Part shown: in pieces, positions 6,085 to 6,422 of the stretch
How positions within the stretch are numbered: the stretch's first letter is position 1
Layout of the letters: every line of letters starts with the position of its first letter
DNA from: Longimicrobium sp.
Lineage (GTDB): Bacteria; Gemmatimonadota; Gemmatimonadetes; Longimicrobiales; Longimicrobiaceae
Direction: 5' to 3'
Length of the DNA stretch: 6,422 bases
Assembly: GCA_030446945.1 (NCBI GenBank)
Contig: JAUJMI010000225.1
Coordinates: 1-6,422, forward strand
Made by a program: the position numbers and the translations under genes
Notes under the pieces: model-generated
Seen by the model: the letters and a program-made list of their open reading frames with translations, nothing else
Databases searched by the model: none
What the model was told of the DNA's origin: nothing

Positions 6085-6422
6085 GTGATCCGCTACCCCT
6101 TCATCGCCGCCGCGTCCCTCCTGCTCTGCGCGGCCCGTGCAGACGCGCAGTCCGCGAGCCGTGGTGCTCGGTCTGCTGCGGGACAGCCCGCCGACAGCCT
6201 CTCGGAACTCACCGGCGTGGTGATCGACCTGTCGGCTGACCGGGTACGCACCCCGTTCGGAATCGCCGCAGGGAGTGCTCGTGTCCAGCCCGGTGCAGGT
6301 CGGTCCGCGACCGGCCCTGGGCTGGTGTGCTCTGGAAAAAAGAAGAGCTCAGCGCAGGGCAGGTGGTCGGCAGCACGATCTCCTTCGGTCTCGGGCGTCT
6401 ACAGAGTGATGGGCGTGGATTG
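6085..6422 (+). CDS. Exported hypothetical protein, partial at window end, frame probably broken
   Basis: From GTG 6085 the frame stays open to the window end (112 codons plus 2 bases). It begins with a clear Sec signal peptide: MIRYP, a hydrophobic core FIAAASLLLCAA, and a likely signal peptidase I site after RADA (residue 21, before QSAS). Codons there end in G or C, as in the true genes. Codons to about 6240 (LSELTGVVIDLS) look coding. Beyond that, the protein-like reading moves to the +1 frame (6269-6325, QGVLVSSPVQVGPRPALGW) and then to the third frame (6330-6422, LWKKEELSAGQVVGSTISFG). The frame of the GTG meanwhile becomes Ser/Arg/Gly-rich and implausible. I recognise no family. The start has no visible Shine-Dalgarno; repeat C lies just upstream. 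Confidence 0.5.
   Translation, partial: MIRYPFIAAASLLLCAARADAQSASRGARSAAGQPADSLSELTGVVIDLSADRVRTPFGIAAGSARVQPGAGRSATGPGLVCSGKKKSSAQGRWSAARSPSVSGVYRVMGVD

Overview
The window comes from a GC-rich bacterial chromosome. It has two parts: a compact housekeeping block (1-3906) and a looser, accessory-looking block (about 3907-6422). Nothing seen fixes the phylum. GC-rich third codon positions, GTG/TTG starts and the order uvrB-tsaE-tsaB-rimI-ssb would fit a Gemmatimonadota-like or similar soil bacterium, but that is inference. All supported genes are on the + strand.

Housekeeping block. The window opens inside uvrB (nucleotide excision repair helicase subunit; its N-terminus lies upstream). tsaE, tsaB and rimI follow with stop/start overlaps of 8, 4 and 4 bases, so the four genes are probably one transcript with coupled translation. 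TsaE and TsaB belong to the machinery that makes the t6A modification of tRNA. RimI is the ribosomal protein S18 N-acetyltransferase, often encoded beside tsaB. A sigma70-like promoter begins 9 bases after rimI and drives ssb, which encodes an SSB with an OB fold, a glycine-rich linker and the DDDLPF tail. A large GC-rich hairpin after ssb probably ends that transcript.

Accessory block. Four or five short genes of little-known function follow. They are: an acyl-carrier-like DUF1493-type protein whose expected C-terminus lies in another frame (apparent frameshift near 4464-4480); an uncharacterised 140-residue soluble protein; a 99-residue protein with three predicted membrane helices; a roughly 470-base stretch that may hold a degenerate membrane-protein gene; and the start of an exported protein whose coding signal changes frame twice before the window ends.

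Three related copies of a short repeat (core about 24 bases, GCCTATCC...GTTCGGCGGC) lie at gene boundaries in this block, each 19-38 bases before a start codon. This gives the block a cassette-like layout. The repeated frame breaks suggest either gene decay or uncorrected single-base errors in the assembly. The repeat family and the frame breaks are the main points worth checking.
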